Source: Meridianimarinicoccus marinus (lineage in GTDB: Bacteria > Pseudomonadota > Alphaproteobacteria > Rhodobacterales > Rhodobacteraceae). From it: DNA of 64,000 nucleotides. A program made the position numbers and the translations under genes. Below are positions 16,522 through 26,234 of this stretch, in pieces. Location: the NCBI RefSeq assembly GCF_040689105.1, contig NZ_JBFBVU010000012.1, positions 44,462 to 108,461 on the forward strand, written 5' to 3'. Below the pieces are notes generated by a model. It saw nothing but the letters and a program-made list of their open reading frames with translations, was not told the origin of the DNA and did no database searches. Within the stretch, counting starts at the first letter, position 1; each line of letters starts with the position of its first letter.

Positions 16522-18248
16522 GTGATGCCTCCCTGGCCTTGCGAGGCTTTGATCTCATTGGCGTTCTTGACCATCTTGCTCAACACCTCGTCGCGCGGGC
16601 CGGTGGCGCGCACGATGCCGCCATCCAGAACCAGCAGCAGGTCACATTCCTGAATCGCCGCCGGCCGGTGCGCCATGATGAGCACCGCCTTGCCTTCGCG
16701 TTTCATCCGCCGGATCGCCTCGTTCAGGGCTATGGAGCCTTCGTTGTCGAGGTTCGAGTTCGGCTCGTCCAGAACCAGGATCACTGGGGCGCCATACAGC
16801 GCGCGAGCCAGCCCGACGCGCTGGATCTGGCCGCCCGAAAGGTGACCGCCATCCATCGCCAGATAGGTGTCATAGCCGTTGGGCAGGTTCAGGATCATCT
16901 CGTGCGCCGCGGCTTCCTTGGCGGCGGCGACGATGTCGGTGTCGCGCGCGTTGGGATCGAGACGGGCGATGTTTTCGGCCACGGTGCCGTCGAACAACTG
17001 CACCTTCTGCGGCAGGTAGCCGATGTAGCGGCCCAGCAGGTCGGGTTCGTATTGATCCAGCGTGGCGCCATCCAGACGGACGGTGCCGCCCGCCGGACGC
17101 CAGGCGCCGGTCAGCACCTTGGCCAGTGTGGATTTGCCGGCGCCCGACGGGCCGATTACCCCCATGGCTTGCCCCGGATCCAGCCGGAACGAGACCATGC
17201 GCAGGGTCGCCTGCTGTTCGCCCGGCGGCAGGGCGGTGACCTGGCTGACCTCAAGATGCGCCTTGGGGGCGGGCAGTTGGGTCAGCGGCGGTTTCGGCGG
17301 CTGTTCGGTCAGCAGGCGGGCCAGGTTGTTCCACGCGCGCGAGGCCGATTGCACCAGCGCCCATTGGCTGACCGCGATCTCGATCGGGGCCAGCGCCCGG
17401 CCCATCAGGATCGAGGCGGCGATCATCGCGCCCGGCGTCACCAGGTTCTGCAGCACCAGATAGGCGCCCAGACCCAGCATCGCCGATTGCAGGAACAGCC
17501 GGAAGGTCTTGGTGGCCGCCGCGAAGGAACCCTGCGCATCGCTGGCCGTCACCGCAAGGCCCAGCGACTTGTTGCGGATGGCTTGCCAGCGGGTGAAGGC
17601 CGAATTGCGCATGCCCAGGCTTTGCACCATCTCGGCCTCGGTCTTGAGCCGTTCGGACATGCGGTCGGCCTCGGCCGAGGCGACATGCGATTCGACCACC
17701 GGGCGGCGGGTCATCGCCTGGTTCATCACCGTGATCGCCACCAGAATCAGCCCGCCGCCGATGGCCAGCATCCCCAGCCACGGGTGGAAGATGAAGATGC
17801 CGAACAGGAAGACCGGCGTGAAAGGCACGTCGAACATGGCGCTGAGCACCGGCGAGGACAGGAACTTCTGCACCGTCTCAAGGTCGCGCACCCCGGCGGC
17901 GGCAGCGCTGCGGTTGGATTTGGCGGCATCGTCTATGGCCGCCGAGAAGACCCGGCGATCCAGCTTGGCCTGGAACCGCGCGCCGATCCGGGTCAGCACC
18001 CGCCCGCGCACATAGTCCAGCAGCCCCATCATCAGGTAGAGAAAGGCCACCAGCGCGGCCAGCGCCACCAGCGTCGCCTCGGACCGGCTGCCCAGCACCC
18101 GGTCATAGACCTGCAGCATGAACAGCGGCCCGGTCAGCATCAGCAGGTTCACGAAGGTCGAAAAGACGGCGACGAACCAGAACAATCCGCGGTTTTCGGC
18201 CCGTGCGGCGCGAAGCTCGTTCCGGCCCGCCTGGTCAGTTTTCTGCAT
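16518..18248 (-). CDS. Type I secretion ABC transporter (PrtD-like)
   Basis: A 576-residue fused permease/ATPase that energises export of a C-terminally signalled protein through a type I system. Residues 15-300 hold the membrane domain (helices starting FWFVAVFSTFVNLLMLTGP); residues 330-560 hold the nucleotide-binding domain, with Walker A GPSGAGKST, Q-loop, signature LSGGQIQRVGLARAL and Walker B VILVLDEPNSNLD. No N-terminal peptidase domain is present, as in PrtD/AprD exporters. ATG 18248 is preferred because AGAGGAA precedes it and upstream codons look noncoding. Coupled by ATGA to the adaptor gene. Confidence 0.93.
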   Translation of the reverse strand: MQKTDQAGRNELRAARAENRGLFWFVAVFSTFVNLLMLTGPLFMLQVYDRVLGSRSEATLVALAALVAFLYLMMGLLDYVRGRVLTRIGARFQAKLDRRVFSAAIDDAAKSNRSAAAAGVRDLETVQKFLSSPVLSAMFDVPFTPVFLFGIFIFHPWLGMLAIGGGLILVAITVMNQAMTRRPVVESHVASAEADRMSERLKTEAEMVQSLGMRNSAFTRWQAIRNKSLGLAVTASDAQGSFAAATKTFRLFLQSAMLGLGAYLVLQNLVTPGAMIAASILMGRALAPIEIAVSQWALVQSASRAWNNLARLLTEQPPKPPLTQLPAPKAHLEVSQVTALPPGEQQATLRMVSFRLDPGQAMGVIGPSGAGKSTLAKVLTGAWRPAGGTVRLDGATLDQYEPDLLGRYIGYLPQKVQLFDGTVAENIARLDPNARDTDIVAAAKEAAAHEMILNLPNGYDTYLAMDGGHLSGGQIQRVGLARALYGAPVILVLDEPNSNLDNEGSIALNEAIRRMKREGKAVLIMAHRPAAIQECDLLLVLDGGIVRATGPRDEVLSKMVKNANEIKASQGQGGIT

Positions 18249-18403
18249 GGAGTGTTCCTCTGGATGCGGTCTCTGAGGCCACGTTACCGTGTCGCGCCGG
18301 AAATACCTCTGGCGGAAAACCCTCACGGCCTTGCGAGGTGGTGGCATCTTCTTTCCGGGTCTACTATGTGTGGTCGCGTGCTTACAAGAGGGTGATCCCC
18401 CCA

Positions 18404-19171
18404 GTGCAACACGTACGCAAGTGGTCGGCTATTGCTCGCCGACATGTCATCAAAGCCCTTGTTTTACCGGTTTTTCTGGCCGGCTGCGCGACCTCGGGTC
18501 CCGAGGGTTCGGCTGTCGATGACCCCTATGAGAACGTGAATCGCAAGGTTCACGAGTTCAACAAGGACTTCGACACGGTGCTGTTCCGCCCGTTCTCGCA
18601 GGCGTATGGCGTGTTGCCGCGCTATCTGCGGACGCGGGTGAACAATTTCCGTGCAAATCTGGAACTGCCCGGCGACATCGTCAACGATGCCCTGCAGGCC
18701 AAGCCCGAGGATTTCGGCCACAATCTGTTCCGGTTCCTGGTCAACACCACCGTGGGCGTGTTCGGCATCTTCGACGCCGCAGGATCCTGGGGAATGGAGC
18801 GCCGGTCAACCGACTTTGGCGAGACCCTGTATGTCTGGGGCGTCGAGGAAGGGGCCTATGTCGAAGTGCCGTTCTTCGGTCCGTACACCCAGCGATCCCT
18901 GACCGGCGAGGTCGTGGACCTGTTCCTGAACCCGCTGACATTCGTTGGACTGACGCCGCCCGAGAACTATGTTCCACCTACAACCTATGTGCTTGAGAAG
19001 TCCGACTACCGGTACGAGTTCTCCAGCACGGTGGACGAAGTTCTGTACGACAGCGCCGACAGCTATCTGCAGACCCGACAGATTTACCTCGACACCCGCC
19101 GATTCGAGCTTGGGGATACCCCGGACGACGGCGGCGTCATCGACCCTTATGAGGAGCTCTTCAGTGAATGA
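18404..19171 (+). CDS. mlaA: MlaA family outer-membrane lipoprotein
   Basis: A 255-residue lipoprotein homologous to MlaA (VacJ), which removes mislocalised phospholipids from the outer leaflet of the outer membrane. Signal sequence IKALVLPVFLAGC ends in a lipobox Cys. Family motifs: DPYENVNRKVHEFNKDFD, NNFRANLELPGDIVND, GIFDAAGSWGM, and the GVEEGAYVEVPFFGP stretch. No ATG gives the right N terminus; GTG 18404 with an AGAGGG stretch about 11 nt upstream is the best start. GTG 18392 is an alternative. The stop overlaps the GTG start of mlaC, so the two are coupled. The ABC core MlaFEDB is not here. Confidence 0.92.
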   Translation: MQHVRKWSAIARRHVIKALVLPVFLAGCATSGPEGSAVDDPYENVNRKVHEFNKDFDTVLFRPFSQAYGVLPRYLRTRVNNFRANLELPGDIVNDALQAKPEDFGHNLFRFLVNTTVGVFGIFDAAGSWGMERRSTDFGETLYVWGVEEGAYVEVPFFGPYTQRSLTGEVVDLFLNPLTFVGLTPPENYVPPTTYVLEKSDYRYEFSSTVDEVLYDSADSYLQTRQIYLDTRRFELGDTPDDGGVIDPYEELFSE

Positions 19172-19763
19172 TATTGCCCTGACCCGCCGCCACCTTCTGA
19201 CCGCGCTGGCCGCCACCGCCGTGCTGCCCTCGGCGGCCTTCGCCGCGACCAGCCCTGCGGCGGCCGAAGCCATGGTCAACAAGATGGTTGCCGAAGTGCA
19301 GAAGGCGATCAACTCGGGCCAGTCCGAAGCGCGCATGATCAAGGACTTCGAGGCCCTGTTCAAACGCTATGCCGATGTGCCCACCATCGCCCGGTTCTCG
19401 CTGGGCGTGGCGGCCCGCTCGGCCAGCAGTTCCGAGTTGAAGGCCTATACCAGCGCCTTCACCGGCTACTTCTCCCGCAAATACGGACGCCGGTTCAACG
19501 AGTTCAAGGGCGGCACCGTGCAGGTCGTCCGCGCCCGTGCCGACAAGAAGGTCACGGTGGTGGATGCGGTGGCCAAGGTGCCGGGGCATTCGGATGTGAA
19601 GGTCGAATTCCACGTCTCGGACGGGTCCGGATCGGACAAGGTGTTCAACGTGATCATCGAAGGCATCAACATGCTGACCACGGAACGCACCGAGGTCGGC
19701 GCGCTGCTGGACAAGTCCGGCGGCTCGATCTCGAAGCTGACGCAGACGCTGAAGAACACCTGA
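19164..19763 (+). CDS. mlaC: MlaC-type phospholipid-binding protein
   Basis: A 199-residue periplasmic protein of the MlaC/Ttg2D family that shuttles phospholipids between MlaA and the inner-membrane MlaFEDB complex. The start is GTG 19164, with GAGGAG 8 nt upstream, overlapping the mlaA stop. The signal peptide begins TRRHLLTALAATAVLPSAAFA; the RR-x-LL pattern resembles a Tat signal. Family features include an amphipathic helical first half and YFSRKYGRRFNEFKGGTVQV, then VKVEFHVSDGSGSDKVFNVIIEGINM. Close coupling with mlaA supports the pathway assignment. A bidirectional-looking terminator follows. Confidence 0.88.
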   Translation: MNDIALTRRHLLTALAATAVLPSAAFAATSPAAAEAMVNKMVAEVQKAINSGQSEARMIKDFEALFKRYADVPTIARFSLGVAARSASSSELKAYTSAFTGYFSRKYGRRFNEFKGGTVQVVRARADKKVTVVDAVAKVPGHSDVKVEFHVSDGSGSDKVFNVIIEGINMLTTERTEVGALLDKSGGSISKLTQTLKNT

Positions 19764-19771
19764 TACGAAAA

Positions 19772-19798
19772 GGGCGGCCCCGGAGGCCGCCCGTTTTC
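19772..19798 (+). terminator. Terminator between mlaC and PBP gene
   Basis: Stem GGGCGGCC (19772-19779) / GGCCGCCC (19785-19792), loop CCGGA, then GTTTTCT; the left side is preceded by GAAAA, so it can serve both convergent genes. Confidence 0.85.
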
Positions 19799-19815
19799 TG
19801 TCCCATGTGCGGGGT

Positions 19816-22071
19816 CTAGCCGCCGAAGATCGACCGCAGCACATTGTTGATGGCGCGTTCGGTGTTGCGCACGGCCTTGTCGACATTGTTGCCCAGATCC
19901 TGCGCCGCCTGTCCCAGGTCCTTGGTCTGGGTACTGCCGCTGCTGCTGCCACCGCCATTGCTGCTGGACAGCTGGCCGGGGCGGACTCCGGCGGGGATCT
20001 CCATCGGCAGTGGCGAGATCGGCACGCCTTCGTGCACCCGTATCATGGTTTCATGCCAGATCTCAGCCGGAAGCCCGCCGCCGGTGACACCGCTGAGCGG
20101 CGTGTTGTCGTCATAGCCCATCCAGACACCGGCCACATAGTCGCCGGTGAAGCCGATGAACCACGCATCCCGCGCGGCCTGCGTGGTGCCTGTCTTGCCC
20201 GCCGCCGGACGGTCGCCCAGCTTGGCGCGCTGGCCGGTCCCCGATTCGATGACCTGGTTCATCATATAGACAAGCTGCCGCGCGGCCTGTGGGGCGATCA
20301 CCCGCTCGCCGATGCCGCCTTCCTGTCCAAACAGCGGCTGGCTGTCGCCCAGCAGGCGCAATTCGGTCAGCCCGTAGGGCGTCACCGACGAGCCGCCGTT
20401 CAGGATGCCCGCATAGGCCGCCGTCATTTGCAGCAGCGTCGCCTCGGACACGCCCAGGGCCAACGCCGGACCGGCGGCCAGATCGCTGCTCAGGCCGAAA
20501 TCGGCGGCGATGCGGCGCACGTTCTCGCGGCCCATTTCCTCGGACACTTTCACGGCGGGAATGTTGTAGCTGTGCGCCAGCGCCTGGGTCAGCGTCACCT
20601 TGCCGTGGTACTTGCGGTCATAATTCTTGGGCGACCACGGCCCCGACCCCGGCACGTTGATGGTCAGCGGTTCATCCACCACCTGCGCGTTCGGGGTGAA
20701 CCCCCAGTCCAGCGCGGCGGCATAGACGAAGGGTTTGAAGGCCGATCCGGTCTGGCGCAGCGCCTGCGTCGCGCGGTTGAAGGCGCCCGACACCTTGGTC
20801 TTGCGACCGCCGACCATGGCGCGCACGGCACCGTCGGCATCCATCACCACGATGGCCGCCTGCGCCTTGGACCCTTCGCGTACCTTGTTTTCAAAGATCC
20901 AGTTCAACGCCTCTTCGGCGGCCTTTTGCAGGCGCGGGTCGAAGGTGGTGCGGATCAGCACGTCCTCGGTGGTTTGCGAGCTGAGGAAGGACGGCGTGCT
21001 TTCCATCACCCAGTCGGCGAAATAGCCGCCTGCGCGGGCCTCGGCGGCCTCGGAGAGGGTGGCGGGATTGGCCATGGCCAGCGCCGCTTCGGTGTCGGTC
21101 AGATAGTCTTCTTCCTCCATCAGCCCGATGATGATGTTGGCCCGATCCTGCGACCGCTGAAGATCGGCGGTCGGCGCATAGCGCGTGGGCGCCTTCAACA
21201 ACCCGGCCAGCATCGCGGCCTCGGCCGGGTTCACCTCGGCGGCGGATTTGCCGAAATAGCGCTGGCTGGCGGCCTGAAAGCCGCGCGCGCCGGCGCCCAG
21301 ATAGGCGCGGTTCATGTAGATCGTGAGGATCTCGTCCTTGGTATAGCGCGCTTCCAGCGCCATCGCGTACAGCGCCTCGCGGATCTTGCGGCCCAGCGAG
21401 CTTTGGCGGCAGTCGGCCTCATAGGCGGCTTCGGTCTTCCATTCCTCGGGTTTGTAGGGCCGTCCGAGGCACAACAGCTTGGCGGTCTGCTGGGTGATGG
21501 TCGAGCCGCCATGGCCCTCCAGCGCGCCGCGCCCTTCGCGCAGGTTGATGGCGACGGCACCGGCGACGCCGCGCGGGCTGATCCCGAAATGACGGTAGAA
21601 GCGGCGATCCTCGGTGGCGATGATCGCGTGTTTCAGGTGCGGGGACACGGTGTCGGCGGTGATGACGCCGCCGAACTGGTCGCCGCGCCACGCGTAGACC
21701 TCGCCGTAGCGGTCCATCATGGTGACCGATCCACGGGCGCGGCCATCGACCATTTCCGAGGCATCGGGCAGCGTGGCGTAGATCGAGCCCACCGCCAGCG
21801 CCAGAATCAGCCCCATAACCAACCCGAACCGCCAGCCGATGCGCCAGAACAGGCGCAGGATCCAGCCGATGATGCGCCGGAAGAATCCCATGATGCCGCC
21901 GCCGCCGCTGCTGCCGCTGCGCCGCTTCCTGCGGGTCGCGGGCTGCGCCTTGCGCCGCTTGACCGGGGCCGATTTGCCTTTTTTCGCGGGCGTCGGGCGC
22001 TTTTTGGCGGTGGAGCCCGCATAGCGCCGATCTGCCCGCAGAATGCGCGGGGATTTACTGGATCTGCTCAT
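19816..22071 (-). CDS. Class A penicillin-binding protein (PBP1A family)
   Basis: A 751-residue bifunctional peptidoglycan synthase anchored in the inner membrane. A basic cytoplasmic tail (1-55, many Lys/Arg) precedes a TM helix at about 80-100. The glycosyltransferase domain follows, with the catalytic-Glu motif ATEDRRFYRHFGI, GGSTITQQ and YMNRAYLGAGARG. The transpeptidase domain carries SxxK as TGSAFKPF, SxN as SYN, and KTGTT. The C terminus ends in a Ser/Gly linker and a short helix. The gene diverges from glnK across 255 bp. Length and motif order are standard. Confidence 0.95.
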   Translation of the reverse strand: MSRSSKSPRILRADRRYAGSTAKKRPTPAKKGKSAPVKRRKAQPATRRKRRSGSSGGGGIMGFFRRIIGWILRLFWRIGWRFGLVMGLILALAVGSIYATLPDASEMVDGRARGSVTMMDRYGEVYAWRGDQFGGVITADTVSPHLKHAIIATEDRRFYRHFGISPRGVAGAVAINLREGRGALEGHGGSTITQQTAKLLCLGRPYKPEEWKTEAAYEADCRQSSLGRKIREALYAMALEARYTKDEILTIYMNRAYLGAGARGFQAASQRYFGKSAAEVNPAEAAMLAGLLKAPTRYAPTADLQRSQDRANIIIGLMEEEDYLTDTEAALAMANPATLSEAAEARAGGYFADWVMESTPSFLSSQTTEDVLIRTTFDPRLQKAAEEALNWIFENKVREGSKAQAAIVVMDADGAVRAMVGGRKTKVSGAFNRATQALRQTGSAFKPFVYAAALDWGFTPNAQVVDEPLTINVPGSGPWSPKNYDRKYHGKVTLTQALAHSYNIPAVKVSEEMGRENVRRIAADFGLSSDLAAGPALALGVSEATLLQMTAAYAGILNGGSSVTPYGLTELRLLGDSQPLFGQEGGIGERVIAPQAARQLVYMMNQVIESGTGQRAKLGDRPAAGKTGTTQAARDAWFIGFTGDYVAGVWMGYDDNTPLSGVTGGGLPAEIWHETMIRVHEGVPISPLPMEIPAGVRPGQLSSSNGGGSSSGSTQTKDLGQAAQDLGNNVDKAVRNTERAINNVLRSIFGG

Positions 22072-22159
22072 CTTGCGCCCTTCTTGGGGTTCTGCCTTGC
22101 CGCAGTCTACCTTGGTTCGACGGTCATGTGGACCCGTTCCCCCCGCAGTGCAAGATTCT

Positions 22160-22213
22160 CATTTGCTCAAAAATTCATCATGATGCACAAATTGTGCAAA
22201 ATTTGAGCAAATG
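22160..22213. promoter_or_regulatory. Nested palindromes upstream of glnK
   Basis: An AT-rich 54-bp stretch in the 255-bp gap between the PBP gene and glnK. Outer arms CATTTGCTCAAA (22160-22171) and TTTGAGCAAATG (22202-22213) match perfectly; inside lie CATCATGATG and TGCACAA-A-TTGTGCA. The inner TGCAC-N5-GTGCA resembles the NtrC half-site but with spacing 2 nt shorter than the enteric consensus. Operator function is inferred. The rest of the gap shows nothing I can name. Confidence 0.55.
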
Positions 22214-22326
22214 ACCGCAACAGCGCCGCATTTCCGAAGCCCGTTTTCTTGTGATTGCCCGTTTTTGCAGCGCTAGTGCCTGTGTGATTTTGGCGGGCCG
22301 GGCCCGCTGCAAGGAAGGGAAAGAAC

Positions 22327-22665
22327 GTGAAACTGATCATTGCAGCAATCAAGCCGTTCAAGCTGGAGGAGGTTCGCGAAGCACTGACCTCGATCGGCGT
22401 CCGCGGCATGATGGTGACCGAGATCAAGGGCTTCGGGTCGCAATCCGGCCACACCGAGATCTACCGTGGTGCTGAATACGCCGTGAACTTCGTACCGAAG
22501 GTCAAGCTTGAAATCGTCGTCAGCGCGGCGATGGCAGACCAGGTGGTCGATACCATCCAATCCACCGCCAAGACCGACAAGATCGGCGACGGCAAGATTT
22601 TCGTCCTCGACGTGGCCCAGGCCGTTCGCGTCCGCACGGGCGAGACCAATGAAGACGCCCTCTAA
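22327..22665 (+). CDS. glnK: Nitrogen regulatory protein P-II, GlnK
   Basis: A 112-residue P-II trimeric signalling protein that senses 2-oxoglutarate and ATP/ADP and binds AmtB when nitrogen becomes plentiful. The T-loop has Tyr51 in RGAEYAVNFVPK, the residue uridylylated by GlnD; B-loop TDKIGDGKIFV and C-loop residues are present. The start is GTG 22327 with AAGGAAGG just upstream. The gene lies 31 bp before amtB, the classical glnK-amtB pair, which favours GlnK over GlnB. An AT-rich palindromic region precedes it, suggesting nitrogen-dependent control. Confidence 0.96.
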   Translation: MKLIIAAIKPFKLEEVREALTSIGVRGMMVTEIKGFGSQSGHTEIYRGAEYAVNFVPKVKLEIVVSAAMADQVVDTIQSTAKTDKIGDGKIFVLDVAQAVRVRTGETNEDAL

Positions 22666-22696
22666 GCCAGCGCGACCGTAAAGGGGAATCCTTGTA

Positions 22697-24031
<1,335 letters not shown>

Positions 24032-24057
24032 TCGCCCACATCCGAACCCAAGGTTTG

Positions 24058-24087
24058 ATCCGGGCGCTGCGGCGCCCGGATTTTTTT
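24058..24087 (+). terminator. Terminator of glnK-amtB
   Basis: Perfect 10-bp stem ATCCGGGCGC / GCGCCCGGAT with loop TGCG and a run of seven T. Confidence 0.93.
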
Positions 24088-24131
24088 GTCTTCAGTTGTT
24101 TTTCAAGAAACGGTGTCGGTGGCTGCGCGGA

Positions 24132-24746
24132 TCAGCGACGGCGCGGCGTGCGGGCGCGGGGCGGTTTGGGGCCGGGTTTGCGGGCCGGGGCTGGCACCTG
24201 AAGTTCGCGCCACTGGCCCGGCGCCAGCCCGTCCAGCGACCAATCCCCGATTTGCCAGCGGATCAGCCGCAGGGTGGGATGGCCCACGGCGGCGGTCATG
24301 CGCCGCACCTGCCGGTTGCGGCCCTCGCGGATGGTCAGTTCGATCCAGCGTTCGGGCACGGATTTGCGGACCCGGATCGGCGGATCGCGGTCCCACAGGT
24401 TGGTTGGGGGCGGGATCAGCCGGGCCTGCGCGGGCAGGGTGGGCCCGTCTTTCAGGTCCACGCCCTTGCACAATGCCGCGATGGCTGCGGGATCGGGGGT
24501 GCCTTCGACCTGCACCAGATAGGTCTTGGGCATCTTGTGTTTCGGGTGAGAGATCTGTGCCTGCAAGGCGCCGTCATCTGTCAGCAGCAGCAGCCCCTCG
24601 CTGTCACGATCCAGCCGTCCGGCGGCATAGACGCCGGGCAGGTCGATATGGTCAGAAAGCGTTTGCCGGGGGCTGTCGCCGCCGCTCGCGTCGGTGAATT
24701 GCGACAACACCCCGAAAGGCTTGTTGAACAGGATCAGCCGGGCCAT
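24132..24746 (-). CDS. rluE: rRNA pseudouridine synthase, RluE-like
   Basis: A 204-residue RsuA-family pseudouridine synthase lacking the S4 domain. The start MARLILFNKPFGVLSQFTD closely follows the RluE pattern (E. coli RluE makes pseudouridine 2457 in 23S rRNA). The catalytic Asp is in AAGRLDRDSEGLLLLT; EGRNRQVRRM is the conserved RNA-contact motif. The C terminus is a basic Arg/Pro-rich tail. A 16-codon upstream extension is possible but overlaps sseA. It lies 8 nt after sseA on the same strand. Target specificity is inferred from the subgroup. Confidence 0.85.
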   Translation of the reverse strand: MARLILFNKPFGVLSQFTDASGGDSPRQTLSDHIDLPGVYAAGRLDRDSEGLLLLTDDGALQAQISHPKHKMPKTYLVQVEGTPDPAAIAALCKGVDLKDGPTLPAQARLIPPPTNLWDRDPPIRVRKSVPERWIELTIREGRNRQVRRMTAAVGHPTLRLIRWQIGDWSLDGLAPGQWRELQVPAPARKPGPKPPRARTPRRR

Positions 24747-24754
24747 GACCGCAC

Positions 24755-25606
24755 TCAGGCGGTGCCGACCTCCAGATCGCCATACATGCCCCATTCGGCC
24801 CAGGAGCCGTCATAGAGTGAATGGTCGGATTTCCCCAGCCGTTCCATCGCCAGATTCAGGACAGCGGCGGTGATGCCGGACCCGCACGAGGTGATGACCG
24901 GTTTCGACAGGTCAATCCCAGCAGCATCGAACGCCGCTTTCAGGCCGGCGGCATCCTTCATGGTGCCATCGGCGTTCAGCAGGGTGCCATAGGGCAGGTT
25001 CTTGGAGCCCGGAATATGGCCCGCGCGCAGGCCGGGGCGGGGTTCGTCCACCTGCCCGGCGAACCGGTCGGGGGAGCGGGCGTCGATGATCTCGTGGTCG
25101 CCCAGTTTCGAGGCCGCCGCCACCTGCGTGACGTCGCGGATCAGCCCGGCCTGACGGCGCACCGTCATGTGGCGGTCGCGGATCATCGGCGGCAGGTCTT
25201 CCAGCTCGCGCCCTTCGGCGGTCCACTTGGGCAGGCCGCCGTCCAGAACCGCGACATCGGTCTTGCCCATCAGGCGGAACAGCCACCAAACGCGGGCGGC
25301 CGAGAACAAGCCGGCCCCGTCATATATCACCACCTGATGACCATCGCCGACGCCCATCTTGCGCAGGCGGGACATGAACTTCTCAACCGGCGGTGCCATA
25401 TGCGGCAGGTCCGAGCGTTGATCCGAGATCTCTTCAATGTCGAAGAATCGCGCGCTGGGGATATGCCCGGCTTCGTATTCGGCACGCGGGTCGCGATTCT
25501 CGGCGGGCATGTACCACGAGGCGTCCAGAATCCGCAGATCGGGGTCGCGCAGATGGGATGCCAGCCAGTCGGTCGAAACGAGGGTCTTGGGATCAGAATT
25601 CGGCAT
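24755..25606 (-). CDS. sseA: 3-mercaptopyruvate sulfurtransferase SseA
   Basis: A 283-residue two-domain rhodanese. The N-terminal domain is inactive and structural (STDWLASHLRDPDLRILDASW, YDGAGLFSAARVWW); the C-terminal domain has the catalytic Cys in TSCGSGITAAVL. The CG[S/T]G[V/I]T loop distinguishes mercaptopyruvate sulfurtransferase from thiosulfate sulfurtransferase (CRxGxx). It transfers sulfur from 3-mercaptopyruvate to thiols or cyanide in cysteine catabolism. It is cotranscribed with the rluE-like gene. Confident at family level. Confidence 0.92.
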   Translation of the reverse strand: MPNSDPKTLVSTDWLASHLRDPDLRILDASWYMPAENRDPRAEYEAGHIPSARFFDIEEISDQRSDLPHMAPPVEKFMSRLRKMGVGDGHQVVIYDGAGLFSAARVWWLFRLMGKTDVAVLDGGLPKWTAEGRELEDLPPMIRDRHMTVRRQAGLIRDVTQVAAASKLGDHEIIDARSPDRFAGQVDEPRPGLRAGHIPGSKNLPYGTLLNADGTMKDAAGLKAAFDAAGIDLSKPVITSCGSGITAAVLNLAMERLGKSDHSLYDGSWAEWGMYGDLEVGTA

Positions 25607-25712
25607 GGAAGGCTCTCGGTTACCGGTGTGACCTCATTGCTAGACGCCCGTTGTGCGGGGCGCAAGCCCGTGCCCGCGCCGTTGCGTCAACTGGCCCGTC
25701 CCGGCGGGCTGG

Positions 25713-26189
25713 TCAGGTGTCGTGGCGCAGCAGGCGCTGTTTCTGGCGTTGCCAGTCGCGCTTGGCCTCGGTGGCGCGCTTGTCGTGTGTTTTCTTGCCC
25801 TTGGCGATGCCGATCTTCAGCTTCACGAAGCCCTTGTGGTTGAAGTACAGCACCAGCGGCACAAGGGTCATGCCCTCGCGCTGGGTCGCCGACCACAGCC
25901 GCGACATCTCGCGCTTGTTGACCAGCAGCTTGCGGCGGCGGCGTTCTTCATGGCCCCAGGTCTTGGCCTGCGCATAGGGCGCGATATAGCCGTTGACCAG
26001 CCACAACTCGCCGTTCTCGACGGCGGCATAGCTGTCGGCGATATTGGCACCGCCCTGACGCAGGGATTTCACCTCGGACCCTTGCAGCACGATTCCGCAT
26101 TCGAGGTCGTCCTCGATGGCGAAGTCATAGCGGGCCCGCCGGTTCTCGGCGATCACCTTGTAATTGGGGTTGGTTTTTTCTTTGGCCAT
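25713..26189 (-). CDS. smpB: SsrA-binding protein SmpB
   Basis: A 158-residue tmRNA-binding protein required for ribosome rescue by trans-translation. Family marks: NRRARYDFAIEDDLECGIVLQGSEVKSLRQG, the central ENGELWLVNGYIAPY, and the basic C-terminal tail (KLKIGIAKGKKTHDKR) that enters the mRNA channel. Length is usual. Its partner tmRNA gene ssrA is not in this window as far as I can see. Downstream on the same strand is a 106-bp gap before sseA. Confidence 0.97.
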   Translation of the reverse strand: MAKEKTNPNYKVIAENRRARYDFAIEDDLECGIVLQGSEVKSLRQGGANIADSYAAVENGELWLVNGYIAPYAQAKTWGHEERRRRKLLVNKREMSRLWSATQREGMTLVPLVLYFNHKGFVKLKIGIAKGKKTHDKRATEAKRDWQRQKQRLLRHDT

Positions 26190-26234
26190 GGTCGTGGGGA
26201 TATAGGCGCTTTGACGGCGCGCGCCAAGCGCCGA

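Noticed and set aside
22181..22200. Sigma-54 promoter or standard NtrC site before glnK
   Set aside because: ATGCAC-N5-GTGCA has the right -24/-12 distance but lacks the GG dinucleotide, and the NtrC-like repeat is 2 nt too short; kept only as an unassigned palindrome.
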